64,000 nucleotides of DNA from Synechococcus sp. MU1643. GTDB taxonomy: Bacteria; Cyanobacteriota; Cyanobacteriia; PCC-6307; Cyanobiaceae. Below the pieces are notes generated by a model. It did no database searches, had not been told where the DNA came from, and saw nothing but the letters and a program-made list of their open reading frames with translations. The DNA lies in NCBI RefSeq assembly GCF_020514095.1, contig NZ_VTKY01000001.1:186001-250000 (forward strand), given 5' to 3'. The position numbers and the translations under genes were made by a program. This document shows positions 31,617 to 40,233 of this stretch, piece after piece (position 1 is the stretch's first letter; each line of letters opens with the position of its first letter).

Positions 31617-34600
31617 ATGGCCCAGCGCTTCGATGCCAACACCTATCCCCTCGGCCCTGGAGTCCGCCTGCTTGAGGCCAGCGCTGGCACTGGCAAAACC
31701 TTTGCCCTGGCGCATCTCTGCCTGCGGCTGATCACGGAGGCCGACCACGCCCTCGAGGCCTTGTTGGTAGTGACCTTCACCGATGCAGCGGCCGAAGAGC
31801 TGCGCTCCCGCATCGGCCAGCGGCTGCAACAGGCGTTGCAGGGACTCGAACAGCTGGAGCAGGGCATGAAGACTGTTGCCCCGGACCCCGTCCTGGTGGA
31901 GTGGCTGGCGGGTAGCGAGCCAGGGGAGGCTCGTCAGCGGTGGATTCGGCGCTTGCTGGTGGCCATGGAGCAGTTGGACCGGGCCGACATCACCACCATC
32001 CACGGCTTTTGCCGCCGCAGTCTTCGCCGTCTGGCGCTCAGCAACGCTGCGGCGATGGAGCCTCAGCTGGATACCGACGCCACCGCGCTCCAATCCGAGG
32101 TGGTGCAGGACCTTTGGCAACAGGAGCTGCACAGCCTGCCGCCGGAGCAGTTCAAGGCGTTGCGTCAACGCGGCCTCTCGCCCCAGACCCTGCGCAGAGG
32201 GCTGGCGCAACTGGATGGCGAACAGCAGCCGCGGTTCCGGGCCGGTGATGGCGCGATCGATCTGGGCCAGTCCCTCGCCCCACAGCTGGAGCATTGGCTG
32301 GCGCAGCTCTGGGACGACTTCGTGCCGCTCTGGAAGAGGGATCATGTTGCTCTGGATGCCGGGTTCCGTCAGGCGGCCCAGCAATGGAAAGCCCAGGGCT
32401 GTGCACCCACCACCCCTTACTCAGCCAAGCCCAAAAGCGATCGTTGCGCGCAGATCAACCAGTGGCTGAATGGGCAGACCGCAGTGCCATCGCTGCTGGA
32501 GATTGCCGCCCATGAGAAGCCGCTGAAGGAGTACTTCCACCCTGGCAGTTGGTGCAAGGTCGCGCGCAAGTGCGGTGAGACCGACCCCAGCCTGGTGACG
32601 CCGGCTTTGCAGGCCGCAGTTGCGGCGCTCTGGGATGTACCGATCGAGCGCACTTGGCAGTACCTGCTGGAACGGGGCCTGCGGGATCTGGACCGCCGCC
32701 GTCGCCGCCGCGGTGTGATCACCTTTGGCGGCCTGTTGGCCGCCATGGACCCCGGCGATGGCGCTGTTGCCTGGCTTGCCCCCCTGCAACAGCGCTACAG
32801 GGCTGTGATGGTGGATGAGTTTCAGGACACAGACCCCGTGCAGTGGCGGCTGTTGCAGCGAGCTTTTGGTGATGGTGAACGCCACCTGCTGCTGATGGTC
32901 GGGGATCCCAAGCAGGCGATCTACCGCTTCCGTGGTGGTGATCTGGCCACTTACATGGCAGCGCGGGATCAGGTGGAGCGGATCGATCACCTGCTCGACA
33001 ACTTCCGCACAACGGCACCGCTGATGGAGGGGTTGAACCGCTTGATGGCTCCCGGTCTCCCCCGATCCGAACTGACGGTGCCCGCGGTGCAGCCCCGTAG
33101 CTACGCCACCCCACCCCAGGACGCCCCGGCACTGCAACTGCTGATGCTGTCCACCGAGGCGACCTCCAGCCGCAGTGCCCTGGAGGAAGAGTTGCCCCAC
33201 CGGCTCGCCGCGATGGTGCTGGAGCAACTGGAGCAACGGGAGGACCTCACCCCAGCAGATCTCTGTTTGCTGGTGAGTCGCCATCAACAGGCGGAAGATC
33301 TGCGCCGGGCCCTGGGGGTCTGCGGGCTCCCCACCCGCCTGGTAACCCAGGGGGATGTGCTCGACAGTGAAGCCGCGTTGCTGTTGCAGTGGTTCCTGGA
33401 TGCCCTGGCGGAACCGGGTGATGACGCCCGCCTGCGTTTGCTGGCCTGCTCGGGACTGATGAACATCGCGCCCGATGCCCTGCAGCCGGCCCTGCTGGAT
33501 CAGTTGGCTCTGCAGTTGCGCGGTTTGGCTGAGGTGATGCCGCGGCTGGGACTGCTCGGGGCCCTGGCCGATCTGCTGAAGGGTGAACAGATGGCGGGGC
33601 TGTCGGAACGGGGTCGGATGCTTGGGGATCTGCAGCAGGCGGCGCGGCTGGTGCAGGAGGTGATGCACCGCCAGGGATTGGATGTGGCCACTGCGGCGGA
33701 TTGGTTGCGGCGGGAGCGGTTGCACCCCAGCCAGCCGGTGCCAGAGGCCCGCCAGCCCCACAGCGATCAGGCCGATAGTGCCATCGCCGTGGTCACCGTT
33801 CACCGCAGCAAGGGTCTGGAATATCCGGTGGTGATCTGTCCCTACCTCTGGCAGTCCCCCCCAGCGGTGTCCGGTCCGCTCTGGCGTGACCCCCGCTCCG
33901 GGGAGTGCCTGGTGCGAGTGGACGTTCACTGGGGGGAGGGCTGGCAGGCGGCGCAACAGGCGCAGCAGGAGGCTGCGGCTGAGGCCGAGCGGCTGGCCTA
34001 TGTCGCGGTGACCCGAGCCCAATCCCAGTTGATCCTGATCTGGGCCAGGGCCAACGGCCAGGAGGATTCACCCTTGCCCGCCTGGTTGTTCGGTGCTGAG
34101 GCCGCTGGGGCTGCGATCGACAGCCTCACCGATGAGCGGCTGAGCGATGCCCTTGCATCGCGAAAGGTTCCGATCAGCATCGATGGCCTGGTCGAGAGCC
34201 TGCCCAGCGGCAAGCGTTGGCGGCCTCCGCTGGTGGTGGAGCCATTGGCCCTTGGTTCGGTTCCCAAGCGCATCGACCGGAGTTGGGGCCGGGCCAGCTA
34301 CTCGGCCTGGATTGCCTCATCCGACGACGTTCAGCTCCACGAGCAAGGTCGCGATCCCGATCCCGGCGCCGAGGAATCGATCTTGGCCGGTGCAGAACCG
34401 GCATGGTCTGAGATGGGGCCGCTGGCGGCCTTCCCGCGCGGGCCCGGGCCCGGGGACTGTCTGCACCGGATCCTTGAACAGTTCCCCTTCTCTGCGGCGG
34501 AGGCCTCTGGGCCTCGCCAACGGCTCGACCTGATCACGGCAGAGTTGCGGCGGGCTGGGCTTGATCCCGATCTTCAGAACGATGTGTTGATCGGTTTGGA

Positions 34601-35225
34601 GCAGGTGTTGCAGACGCCCCTGGGGGGACCGCTGGGTGCTTTGTCGCTGGATCGGCTGGGGCCGCACCAGCGCCTGCCCGAACTCAGTTTTGATCTGCCG
34701 GTTCAGCACGTGCGCACGGCTGATCTGGTGGCTGCCTTCGGCTGTGATACTAAGGCCCGTTTTGGCCGCTCCTACAGCCCGGCGCTGGCGTCGCTCTCGA
34801 TCAACAGCCGCGGTTTTCTCACCGGTTCAATCGATCTGGTGTTCCAGGACCCCCAGCAGAAGCGCTGGTGGGTTCTTGACTGGAAGAGCAATTGGATCGG
34901 TGAACGACGCACCGGTGCTGAGCCGGGACGGTGCGGTCCGCATCACTACTCCCAGGAGGCGATGGAGGAGCAGATGCTGCATCACCATTACCCCCTGCAG
35001 GCCCACCTCTACCTGGTGGCTTTGCATCGCCATCTGCGTTGGCGGCTGCCGGATTACGACCCGGAGCAGCATCTGGGGGGCTACGTCTACTGCTTCCTAC
35101 GGGGGATGCCCGGATCGGTGGCTTCTTCTCCAGAGGATGCTGTCGGGCCTGGGCGCATTGTCGAACCCGTGCCGCTCAATCGCATTGCAGCGCTGGATCG
35201 AGCTCTGGGGGAGGTGCCGGTGTGA
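31617..35225 (+). CDS. recB: exodeoxyribonuclease V, beta subunit (RecB)
   Basis: About 1,200 residues: the 3'-5' helicase and nuclease of RecBCD. Walker A is EASAGTGKTFAL (about residue 20). Further UvrD-type motifs are VTFTDAAAEELR, TTIHGFCRR, MVDEFQDTD, VGDPKQAIYRFRG, VTVHRSKGLEYPVV and YVAVTRAQSQL. The C-terminal nuclease has SIDLVFQ and WVLDWKSNW (D-x-K). I chose ATG 31617 because it places Walker A at the usual distance; ATG 31569 is also in frame. The stop overlaps recD (GTGA). Confidence 0.95.
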   Translation: MAQRFDANTYPLGPGVRLLEASAGTGKTFALAHLCLRLITEADHALEALLVVTFTDAAAEELRSRIGQRLQQALQGLEQLEQGMKTVAPDPVLVEWLAGSEPGEARQRWIRRLLVAMEQLDRADITTIHGFCRRSLRRLALSNAAAMEPQLDTDATALQSEVVQDLWQQELHSLPPEQFKALRQRGLSPQTLRRGLAQLDGEQQPRFRAGDGAIDLGQSLAPQLEHWLAQLWDDFVPLWKRDHVALDAGFRQAAQQWKAQGCAPTTPYSAKPKSDRCAQINQWLNGQTAVPSLLEIAAHEKPLKEYFHPGSWCKVARKCGETDPSLVTPALQAAVAALWDVPIERTWQYLLERGLRDLDRRRRRRGVITFGGLLAAMDPGDGAVAWLAPLQQRYRAVMVDEFQDTDPVQWRLLQRAFGDGERHLLLMVGDPKQAIYRFRGGDLATYMAARDQVERIDHLLDNFRTTAPLMEGLNRLMAPGLPRSELTVPAVQPRSYATPPQDAPALQLLMLSTEATSSRSALEEELPHRLAAMVLEQLEQREDLTPADLCLLVSRHQQAEDLRRALGVCGLPTRLVTQGDVLDSEAALLLQWFLDALAEPGDDARLRLLACSGLMNIAPDALQPALLDQLALQLRGLAEVMPRLGLLGALADLLKGEQMAGLSERGRMLGDLQQAARLVQEVMHRQGLDVATAADWLRRERLHPSQPVPEARQPHSDQADSAIAVVTVHRSKGLEYPVVICPYLWQSPPAVSGPLWRDPRSGECLVRVDVHWGEGWQAAQQAQQEAAAEAERLAYVAVTRAQSQLILIWARANGQEDSPLPAWLFGAEAAGAAIDSLTDERLSDALASRKVPISIDGLVESLPSGKRWRPPLVVEPLALGSVPKRIDRSWGRASYSAWIASSDDVQLHEQGRDPDPGAEESILAGAEPAWSEMGPLAAFPRGPGPGDCLHRILEQFPFSAAEASGPRQRLDLITAELRRAGLDPDLQNDVLIGLEQVLQTPLGGPLGALSLDRLGPHQRLPELSFDLPVQHVRTADLVAAFGCDTKARFGRSYSPALASLSINSRGFLTGSIDLVFQDPQQKRWWVLDWKSNWIGERRTGAEPGRCGPHHYSQEAMEEQMLHHHYPLQAHLYLVALHRHLRWRLPDYDPEQHLGGYVYCFLRGMPGSVASSPEDAVGPGRIVEPVPLNRIAALDRALGEVPV

Positions 35226-36802
35226 CGGAGCTGTTGCCCCAGGGAACCAGCACTTGGCCCTCCAGCTTTGCGGCCGGCCTCCATGCGGCACTGCGGCGAC
35301 GGATCCCGCCCCAGGCGGATGGCCCCGCATTGGAGGAGCTCAGCCGCGACATGGTGCTGGCCTTGGAGCAGGGGGAGTTGACGGTGAAGCTGACGCCGGA
35401 ACGGCTTGCCGTTGCCCAAGCCAGTGGCTGGCTGAAGGGGGAGGCCTCCCCCCTGCTGCTTCAGGGTGATCGGCTGGGCTGGCGCCGCTGGTTGCAGGCC
35501 ATGGAGCAGGTGGTGGCCGAGCTGGTGGAGCGGGCCCACGCCCCCGTTCCAAAGCCCGACAAGGTTGTCGATCTCGAGCTGTCGGATCGTCTCAACCCTG
35601 AACAGTGCGCCGCCGTGCGTGCCCTGGATCAAGCCTCGGTTGTTCTGCTCAGCGGTGGTCCGGGCACGGGCAAAACCAGCACGGTGGTGGAGATTCTGGC
35701 CCGGGCGGAAGCCCGCCATCCCGGCCTGCGCATCGGTTTGGCGGCCCCCACCGGCAAGGCGGCAAGGCGCTTGGGGGATGCGGTGCTGGCGCAGCGGGCT
35801 CCATTGCCCTGCAGCACCCTTCATCGCTGGTTGGAGGCCGGCAGCCGTGGCTTCGGTAGGCACCGCCAGCGTCCCTTGGAGCTGGATCTGCTGGTGATCG
35901 ACGAGATGTCGATGCTGGATCTGGCCTTGACCCAGGCTTTGCTGGAGGCGTTGTCCAGCGGTTGTCGGCTGCTGTTGGTGGGGGATCCAGCCCAGCTGCC
36001 GCCGGTGGGAAGTGGAGCGGTCTGGCATCGGCTTCAGCAGCCTGACGTGCGCGGCCGTTTCGGTGCCGGCGCCATACATCTCGAGCACACCTACCGCAAC
36101 CGCGGTGCCCTGGCGCAGGTGGCGCAACAGCTGCGCCAGGGGGATCTCAAGACCTTTACAGCGGATCTGGCTGCTTTGCCCGAGCAGGCCAATCTTCAGG
36201 TGCACCCCAGTCTCCTGCGTCGTTTTCCGGCCTTGGTGCGGCAGCGCTGGATCCAGCGTCTTCAGCAGCTGCAGGCGCTGACGGTTGATCTCAACCGCTG
36301 TACCGAGCAGGAGCTGATGGCGGAGTCCCGGCCCTTGTTTGCGCTGCTAGAGCAGGACCTGTTGCTCTGTCCACGCCGCCGGGGGCCGTGGAGTCTTGAT
36401 GATGTGCACCGCACGCTGCTGGGGGCCAATGCAGCCGGCAAGGTCGAGCGTTGGCCGATCGGCTTGCCGGTGATCTGCGGCAGCAATCAACCGGAACTCG
36501 GCTTGGCCAATGGCGACCTCGGGGTGGTGATCGGGGCAGGCTCTGAACGACGCCTGTTGTTCCAGGTTGTGGATCCGGAAGGCCAGCTGCAGGTGCGCCG
36601 TTTGCATCCAGCTCGTTTGCGGCGTCTGGAGCCGGCGGTTGCGCTCACCATCCATCGGGCCCAGGGCAGTGAGGCGGATCGGGTGATCGTGCTCTGGCCA
36701 GATCCCCTCGAGGATGGCCCGGCTGCTGAACATCAACGCCGTTTGCTCTACACAGCGATCACGCGAGCCCGTGCCAGCCTTGACCTGGTGACGTTGATCT
36801 GA
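35222..36802 (+). CDS. recD: exodeoxyribonuclease V, alpha subunit (RecD)
   Basis: 526 residues from GTG 35222, overlapping the recB stop. RecD is the 5'-3' helicase of RecBCD. Seen: Walker A VVLLSGGPGTGKTSTVVE, Walker B LLVIDEMSMLD, VGDPAQLPPVGSG, then ALTIHRAQGSEADRV and LLYTAITRARASLD. The frame is open far upstream inside recB, but the family N-terminus (about 180 residues before Walker A) fits GTG 35222. The size is slightly below E. coli RecD, as usual in cyanobacteria. Confidence 0.94.
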   Translation: MTELLPQGTSTWPSSFAAGLHAALRRRIPPQADGPALEELSRDMVLALEQGELTVKLTPERLAVAQASGWLKGEASPLLLQGDRLGWRRWLQAMEQVVAELVERAHAPVPKPDKVVDLELSDRLNPEQCAAVRALDQASVVLLSGGPGTGKTSTVVEILARAEARHPGLRIGLAAPTGKAARRLGDAVLAQRAPLPCSTLHRWLEAGSRGFGRHRQRPLELDLLVIDEMSMLDLALTQALLEALSSGCRLLLVGDPAQLPPVGSGAVWHRLQQPDVRGRFGAGAIHLEHTYRNRGALAQVAQQLRQGDLKTFTADLAALPEQANLQVHPSLLRRFPALVRQRWIQRLQQLQALTVDLNRCTEQELMAESRPLFALLEQDLLLCPRRRGPWSLDDVHRTLLGANAAGKVERWPIGLPVICGSNQPELGLANGDLGVVIGAGSERRLLFQVVDPEGQLQVRRLHPARLRRLEPAVALTIHRAQGSEADRVIVLWPDPLEDGPAAEHQRRLLYTAITRARASLDLVTLI

Positions 36803-36815
36803 CGCGGGTGGACTG

Positions 36816-37157
36816 ATGCGGGTTGAGCGTCCCTGGGGTTGGTACGAAACGTTGACCCAGGGGGACAACTATTTGGTGAAACGTCTGTTGGTTTGTGCCG
36901 GGCAGCAGTTGTCCCTGCAGCGCCATCGTCATCGCAGCGAAAGTTGGACCGTGGTATCAGGTTCGGGTGCTCTGCTCTGCGGTGAGACATGGCATGCCGC
37001 AAGCCAGGGCGTCATGCTCTCTATCCCCTGCTGCGCTGTGCATCGCGCCCGTGCAGAAGGCTCAGATCTGTTGATTCTCGAAGTTCAGCACGGTGTTGAT
37101 CTGCGGGAAGACGACATCGAACGTCTGCAGGATGATTACGGCCGGGTGATAAATTGA
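36816..37157 (+). CDS. cupin, type II mannose-6-P isomerase-like
   Basis: A 113-residue single-domain cupin resembling the C-terminal isomerase part of type II phosphomannose isomerase / GDP-mannose pyrophosphorylase proteins. It has RPWGWYETL, VKRLLVCAGQQLSLQRHRHRSESW with metal-binding His and Glu, IPCCAVHRA and LEVQHGVDLREDDIERLQDDYGR. The nucleotidyltransferase domain is absent. Likely interconverts mannose- and fructose-6-phosphate or a related sugar. It starts 14 bases after recD. Confidence 0.88.
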   Translation: MRVERPWGWYETLTQGDNYLVKRLLVCAGQQLSLQRHRHRSESWTVVSGSGALLCGETWHAASQGVMLSIPCCAVHRARAEGSDLLILEVQHGVDLREDDIERLQDDYGRVIN

Positions 37158-37218
37158 GTTCAACCTTTGAAGCGTAGGCAACACAACCAGAGCGCAACTC
37201 TTTAGTTGCAGGGAGGTT

Positions 37219-39042
37219 GTGAGCCTGATTTCAGAGATCAATCAGGCGAAGCCACCTTCCATGACTGAACAGCAACAGCAGCGCGATGATTCCGCCTGCG
37301 CAGTGGATCTTTCTGCATCAGCGCTCCCGGAATCCAATTCCAATGCAGAGGTGTTCACCACCACGATCACATCGGCTGAGCCGGAATCCGGTTTTGCCGG
37401 TTTTGGTTTCAGTGAGGCCTTGCTCCGCACCCTGGCGGACAAGGGGTATACCGATCCGTCCCCCATCCAGAAGGCCGCATTCCCCGAGCTGATGCTCGGC
37501 CGCGATCTGGTGGGTCAGGCCCAGACCGGTACCGGCAAAACGGCAGCATTTGCGTTGCCTTTGCTCGAGCGTCTTGAGAGTGGCCAGAAAACACCCCAGG
37601 CCTTGGTGCTCGCCCCTACACGTGAGCTGGCGATGCAGGTGGCCGAGTCGTTTAAGGCTTATTCCGCCGGCCATCCCCATTTGAAGGTGCTGGCGGTGTA
37701 TGGCGGCACGGATTTCCGCTCCCAGATCAGTGCCCTAAGGCGCGGGGTTGATGTGGTGGTGGGCACCCCGGGTCGGGTGATGGACCACATGCGTCAGGGA
37801 ACTCTCGACACAAGCGGTCTGCGCAGCCTGGTGCTCGATGAAGCAGATGAAATGCTCCGCATGGGCTTCATCGACGATGTGGAGTGGATCCTCGATCAAT
37901 TGCCTGAGCAGCGTCAGGTGGTGCTGTTCTCCGCGACGATGCCCCCCGAGATCCGTCGCCTGTCTAAGCGTTATCTCAAGGACCCTGCTGAGGTCACGAT
38001 TCGCACCAAGGATCAGGAAGGCAAGCGGATCCGCCAGCGTTCGATCACGGTACCGATGCCGCACAAGCTCGAAGCCCTGCAACGGGTTCTCGACGCCTGT
38101 GGTGGTGAGGGTGTGATCATCTTTGCCCGCACCAAGGCGATCACCTTGACCGTGGCTGAAACCCTTGAGGCCGGCGGCCATCAGGTGGCGGTGCTCAATG
38201 GCGACGTTCCTCAGAACCAACGGGAACGCACCGTGGAGCGACTGCGCAGTGGATCGGTCGACATCCTCGTGGCCACCGACGTTGCGGCGCGGGGTCTTGA
38301 TGTGGAACGCATCGGTCTGGTGATCAACTACGACATGCCGTTCGACAGCGAGGCCTACGTGCACCGCATCGGCCGGACGGGCCGCGCTGGACGTACCGGA
38401 GAAGCGGTTCTGTTCGTGACCCCACGGGAACGGCGTTTCATCCGCAACCTGGAGCGGGCTACGGGTCAGCCGATCGAAGCAATGGAGGTGCCCGGTAACA
38501 CGGCCATCAACCAGGGTCGGTTGGACCGTCTGCGTAAGCGTTTAAGTGAGGCTGCTCAGGCCCAACGCCCTGAAGCCGATGAAGCGGCCCTGCTCCAAGA
38601 GTTGATGCAGCGGGTGGCCACGGAGCTCGAGCTCAGCTCCGATCAACTGGCCATGGCGGCGCTCAATTTGGCGATCGGACCCGATGCGCTGCTGCGCAAG
38701 GGAGACGATGACTGGATTCAGAACACCCGTCGCAACGACCGCGACCGCGACCGCAATTCGGGCGAGCGCCGTGAGCGGCGCGAGCGTCCGGCGCGGGTTC
38801 CTGAGGAGAACATGCAGCGCTACCGGGTTGAGGTAGGTCACCGCGATCGGGTCAAGCCGGGCAACCTAGTGGGCGCCATCGCTGGCGAGACCGGTCTGCA
38901 GGGCCGAATGATTGGCCGCATCCAGATTTTCGACAATCACAGCCTGGTGGATCTACCCAAGGGCATGCCCGAGGACGTGTTCAACAGCTTGCGATGCCTG
39001 AAAGTGATGAACCGCGAACTACAGATCAGTCAGACTTCTTGA
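37219..39042 (+). CDS. DEAD-box RNA helicase with C-terminal RNA-binding domain
   Basis: 607 residues. Helicase core: Q motif (PSPIQKAAFP), AQTGTGKTAAF, APTRELAMQV, GTPGRVMDH, LDEADEML, FSATMPP, ARTKAIT, ATDVAARGLDVE and HRIGRTGRAG. After a basic, Arg/Asp-rich linker (about residues 495-530) a DbpA-type RNA-binding domain follows (VGHRDRVKPGNLVGAIAGETG). Such CsdA/DeaD-like enzymes remodel structured RNA in ribosome assembly and in cold or stress. The start GTG 37219 is favoured by GGGAGG just upstream. Confidence 0.95.
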   Translation: MSLISEINQAKPPSMTEQQQQRDDSACAVDLSASALPESNSNAEVFTTTITSAEPESGFAGFGFSEALLRTLADKGYTDPSPIQKAAFPELMLGRDLVGQAQTGTGKTAAFALPLLERLESGQKTPQALVLAPTRELAMQVAESFKAYSAGHPHLKVLAVYGGTDFRSQISALRRGVDVVVGTPGRVMDHMRQGTLDTSGLRSLVLDEADEMLRMGFIDDVEWILDQLPEQRQVVLFSATMPPEIRRLSKRYLKDPAEVTIRTKDQEGKRIRQRSITVPMPHKLEALQRVLDACGGEGVIIFARTKAITLTVAETLEAGGHQVAVLNGDVPQNQRERTVERLRSGSVDILVATDVAARGLDVERIGLVINYDMPFDSEAYVHRIGRTGRAGRTGEAVLFVTPRERRFIRNLERATGQPIEAMEVPGNTAINQGRLDRLRKRLSEAAQAQRPEADEAALLQELMQRVATELELSSDQLAMAALNLAIGPDALLRKGDDDWIQNTRRNDRDRDRNSGERRERRERPARVPEENMQRYRVEVGHRDRVKPGNLVGAIAGETGLQGRMIGRIQIFDNHSLVDLPKGMPEDVFNSLRCLKVMNRELQISQTS

Positions 39043-39290
39043 TGCGTGTGCTTCTGGCGGTTGGTTTGGTTCTGGGCCCTTTGTCTGCAACCGCATCAGA
39101 CAACAGCCTAATCACCCAGTTCTGCAGAACGGCCATCAAGGCCGAGCTGCAGAGGGCTGGGACTGTTCCCCCTGAGGGAATGGTGGCCGACACCTGCCAT
39201 TGTTTTCTGGCGGAGGTGCAGAACGGGGCAGAGATCCAGACGGCCCAGGCCCACTGCAAGGTCAAGGCAGCCGAGACCTACGGACTCTGA
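39042..39290 (+). CDS. small exported Cys-containing protein (82 aa)
   Basis: The start ATG 39042 shares one base with the helicase stop (TGATG). The protein has a signal peptide (MRVLLAVGLVLGPLSATASD) and a mature part of about 63 residues with four Cys (FCRTAI, DTCHCFLAE, AHCKVK), probably forming disulfides in the periplasm or lumen. No family is recognised. Confidence 0.7.
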   Translation: MRVLLAVGLVLGPLSATASDNSLITQFCRTAIKAELQRAGTVPPEGMVADTCHCFLAEVQNGAEIQTAQAHCKVKAAETYGL

Positions 39291-39302
39291 TCCCCGGGGA
39301 TC
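39289..39302. repeat. 14-bp GC-rich palindrome between convergent genes
   Basis: GATCCCCGGGGATC spans the stop codon of the plus-strand gene and faces the stop of the minus-strand gene at 39311. It may end transcription by base pairing, but has no loop bases or T-run. Confidence 0.4.
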
Positions 39303-39310
39303 AAGAAGGG

Positions 39311-39505
39311 TCAGAGATGGCTTACCTGCAAGGTGGCCTCGGGCTGAAGCAGTGCCAACTTTTCCACCACTTGAATCAACTCGATCTGCTCGCTCGGAGT
39401 GGCCTGCCGGATCAAGTTGTTGAGCAGCACAAGCTTGTCCACTGGATCCAGCTCTCCATCGGCGGTCCAGGCCATGGCTTGGAAACAAAGGCTTTCGAAT
39501 GTCAT
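39311..39505 (-). CDS. hypothetical helical protein (64 aa)
   Basis: A 64-residue protein starting MTFESLCFQAMAWTADGELDPVDKLVLLNNLIRQ and continuing SEQIELIQVVEKLALLQ. It is acidic and strongly helical, with no membrane span. The ATG is preceded by AGAGAG. It looks like a compact conserved cytosolic protein, but I do not recognise the family. Confidence 0.7.
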   Translation of the reverse strand: MTFESLCFQAMAWTADGELDPVDKLVLLNNLIRQATPSEQIELIQVVEKLALLQPEATLQVSHL

Positions 39506-39702
39506 CTCTCTCTTATGTCAGGGTCTTCTGACAATGGAGTGGATGGCTTGGTTGGGGGTGAATCTTCGTAATTGCTTCTTTTTTTTGTGTTGATTCGTGC
39601 GACTGCCCTGTAACGTCATCGGGTTCACGCCTGAGCATTGGCCTTTTCCGAGCTTTCGGAACCGGCTCAAGCGATCGATCAAGTTCAACGGTTCCACGGT
39701 CA

Positions 39703-39990
39703 ATGACCATCTACATCGGCAATCTTTCATTCCAGGCAGAGCAAGAGCATCTTGTTGATCTCTTCAACGAGTACGGCGAGGTCAAGAACTGCAGCCTGCC
39801 CCTGGATCGTGAGACAGGCCGCAAACGCGGTTTCGCTTTCGTCGAGATGGTCAACGATGCCGATGAGCAAAAAGCCATCGACGATCTTCAGGACGTGGAG
39901 TGGATGGGGCGCATGATCCGCGTCAGCAAAGCCACCCCTCGGGAGCGCTCAGGCGGCCCCCGCGGTGGTGGTGGCGGTTACCGCGGCTGA
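39703..39990 (+). CDS. rbp: RRM-type RNA-binding protein, Gly-rich tail
   Basis: A 95-residue cyanobacterial RNA-binding protein. RNP2 is IYIGNL (residues 3-8) and RNP1 is RGFAFVEM (about 43-50); the C-terminus is a short Gly/Arg tail (GGPRGGGGGYRG). These proteins bind U-rich RNA and are often cold-induced. A 200-base upstream gap without a gene, including a T8 run near 39580, leaves room for a long regulated 5' leader. Confidence 0.95.
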   Translation: MTIYIGNLSFQAEQEHLVDLFNEYGEVKNCSLPLDRETGRKRGFAFVEMVNDADEQKAIDDLQDVEWMGRMIRVSKATPRERSGGPRGGGGGYRG

Positions 39991-40189
39991 GGCTCAGGCC
40001 TAGGCCTCCATAAGGTCCGATTCCATATTCACGCAAGCTCAGCCGACGCAGCACGTCATCACTGCAGTCTGCTGGGCTTGGCTGATGCTCACGTGCGTCC
40101 TGCAACTGAGGTAAGACATCCCGCAGTCCGCATCGTTTCTGGCGCGCCAGGTAACAGTGAAAGCGGTTGAACTACCTCGATCGGCTCAT
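39923..40189 (-). pseudogene. small protein with TAG at codon 6
   Basis: ATG 40189 has a near-perfect Shine-Dalgarno (AAGGAGGT) a few bases upstream. It reads five codons (MSRSR), then TAG at 40172-40174, and then stays open in the same frame to 39923 with FNRFHCYLARQKRCGLRDVLPQL and DDVLRRLSLREYG. A single TGG-to-TAG change would explain it. Alternatives are a five-codon leader peptide or readthrough. The 3' end overlaps the rbp gene on the other strand. No family is recognised. Confidence 0.5.
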
Positions 40190-40233
40190 GGCACCTCCTT
40201 CAGTTGTGGTTCCGTTGTAGTGCGTCTTCAGGA

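Noticed and set aside
32421..34022. 533-codon minus-strand frame
   Set aside because: Antisense shadow of recB caused by high GC; no motif or start signal.
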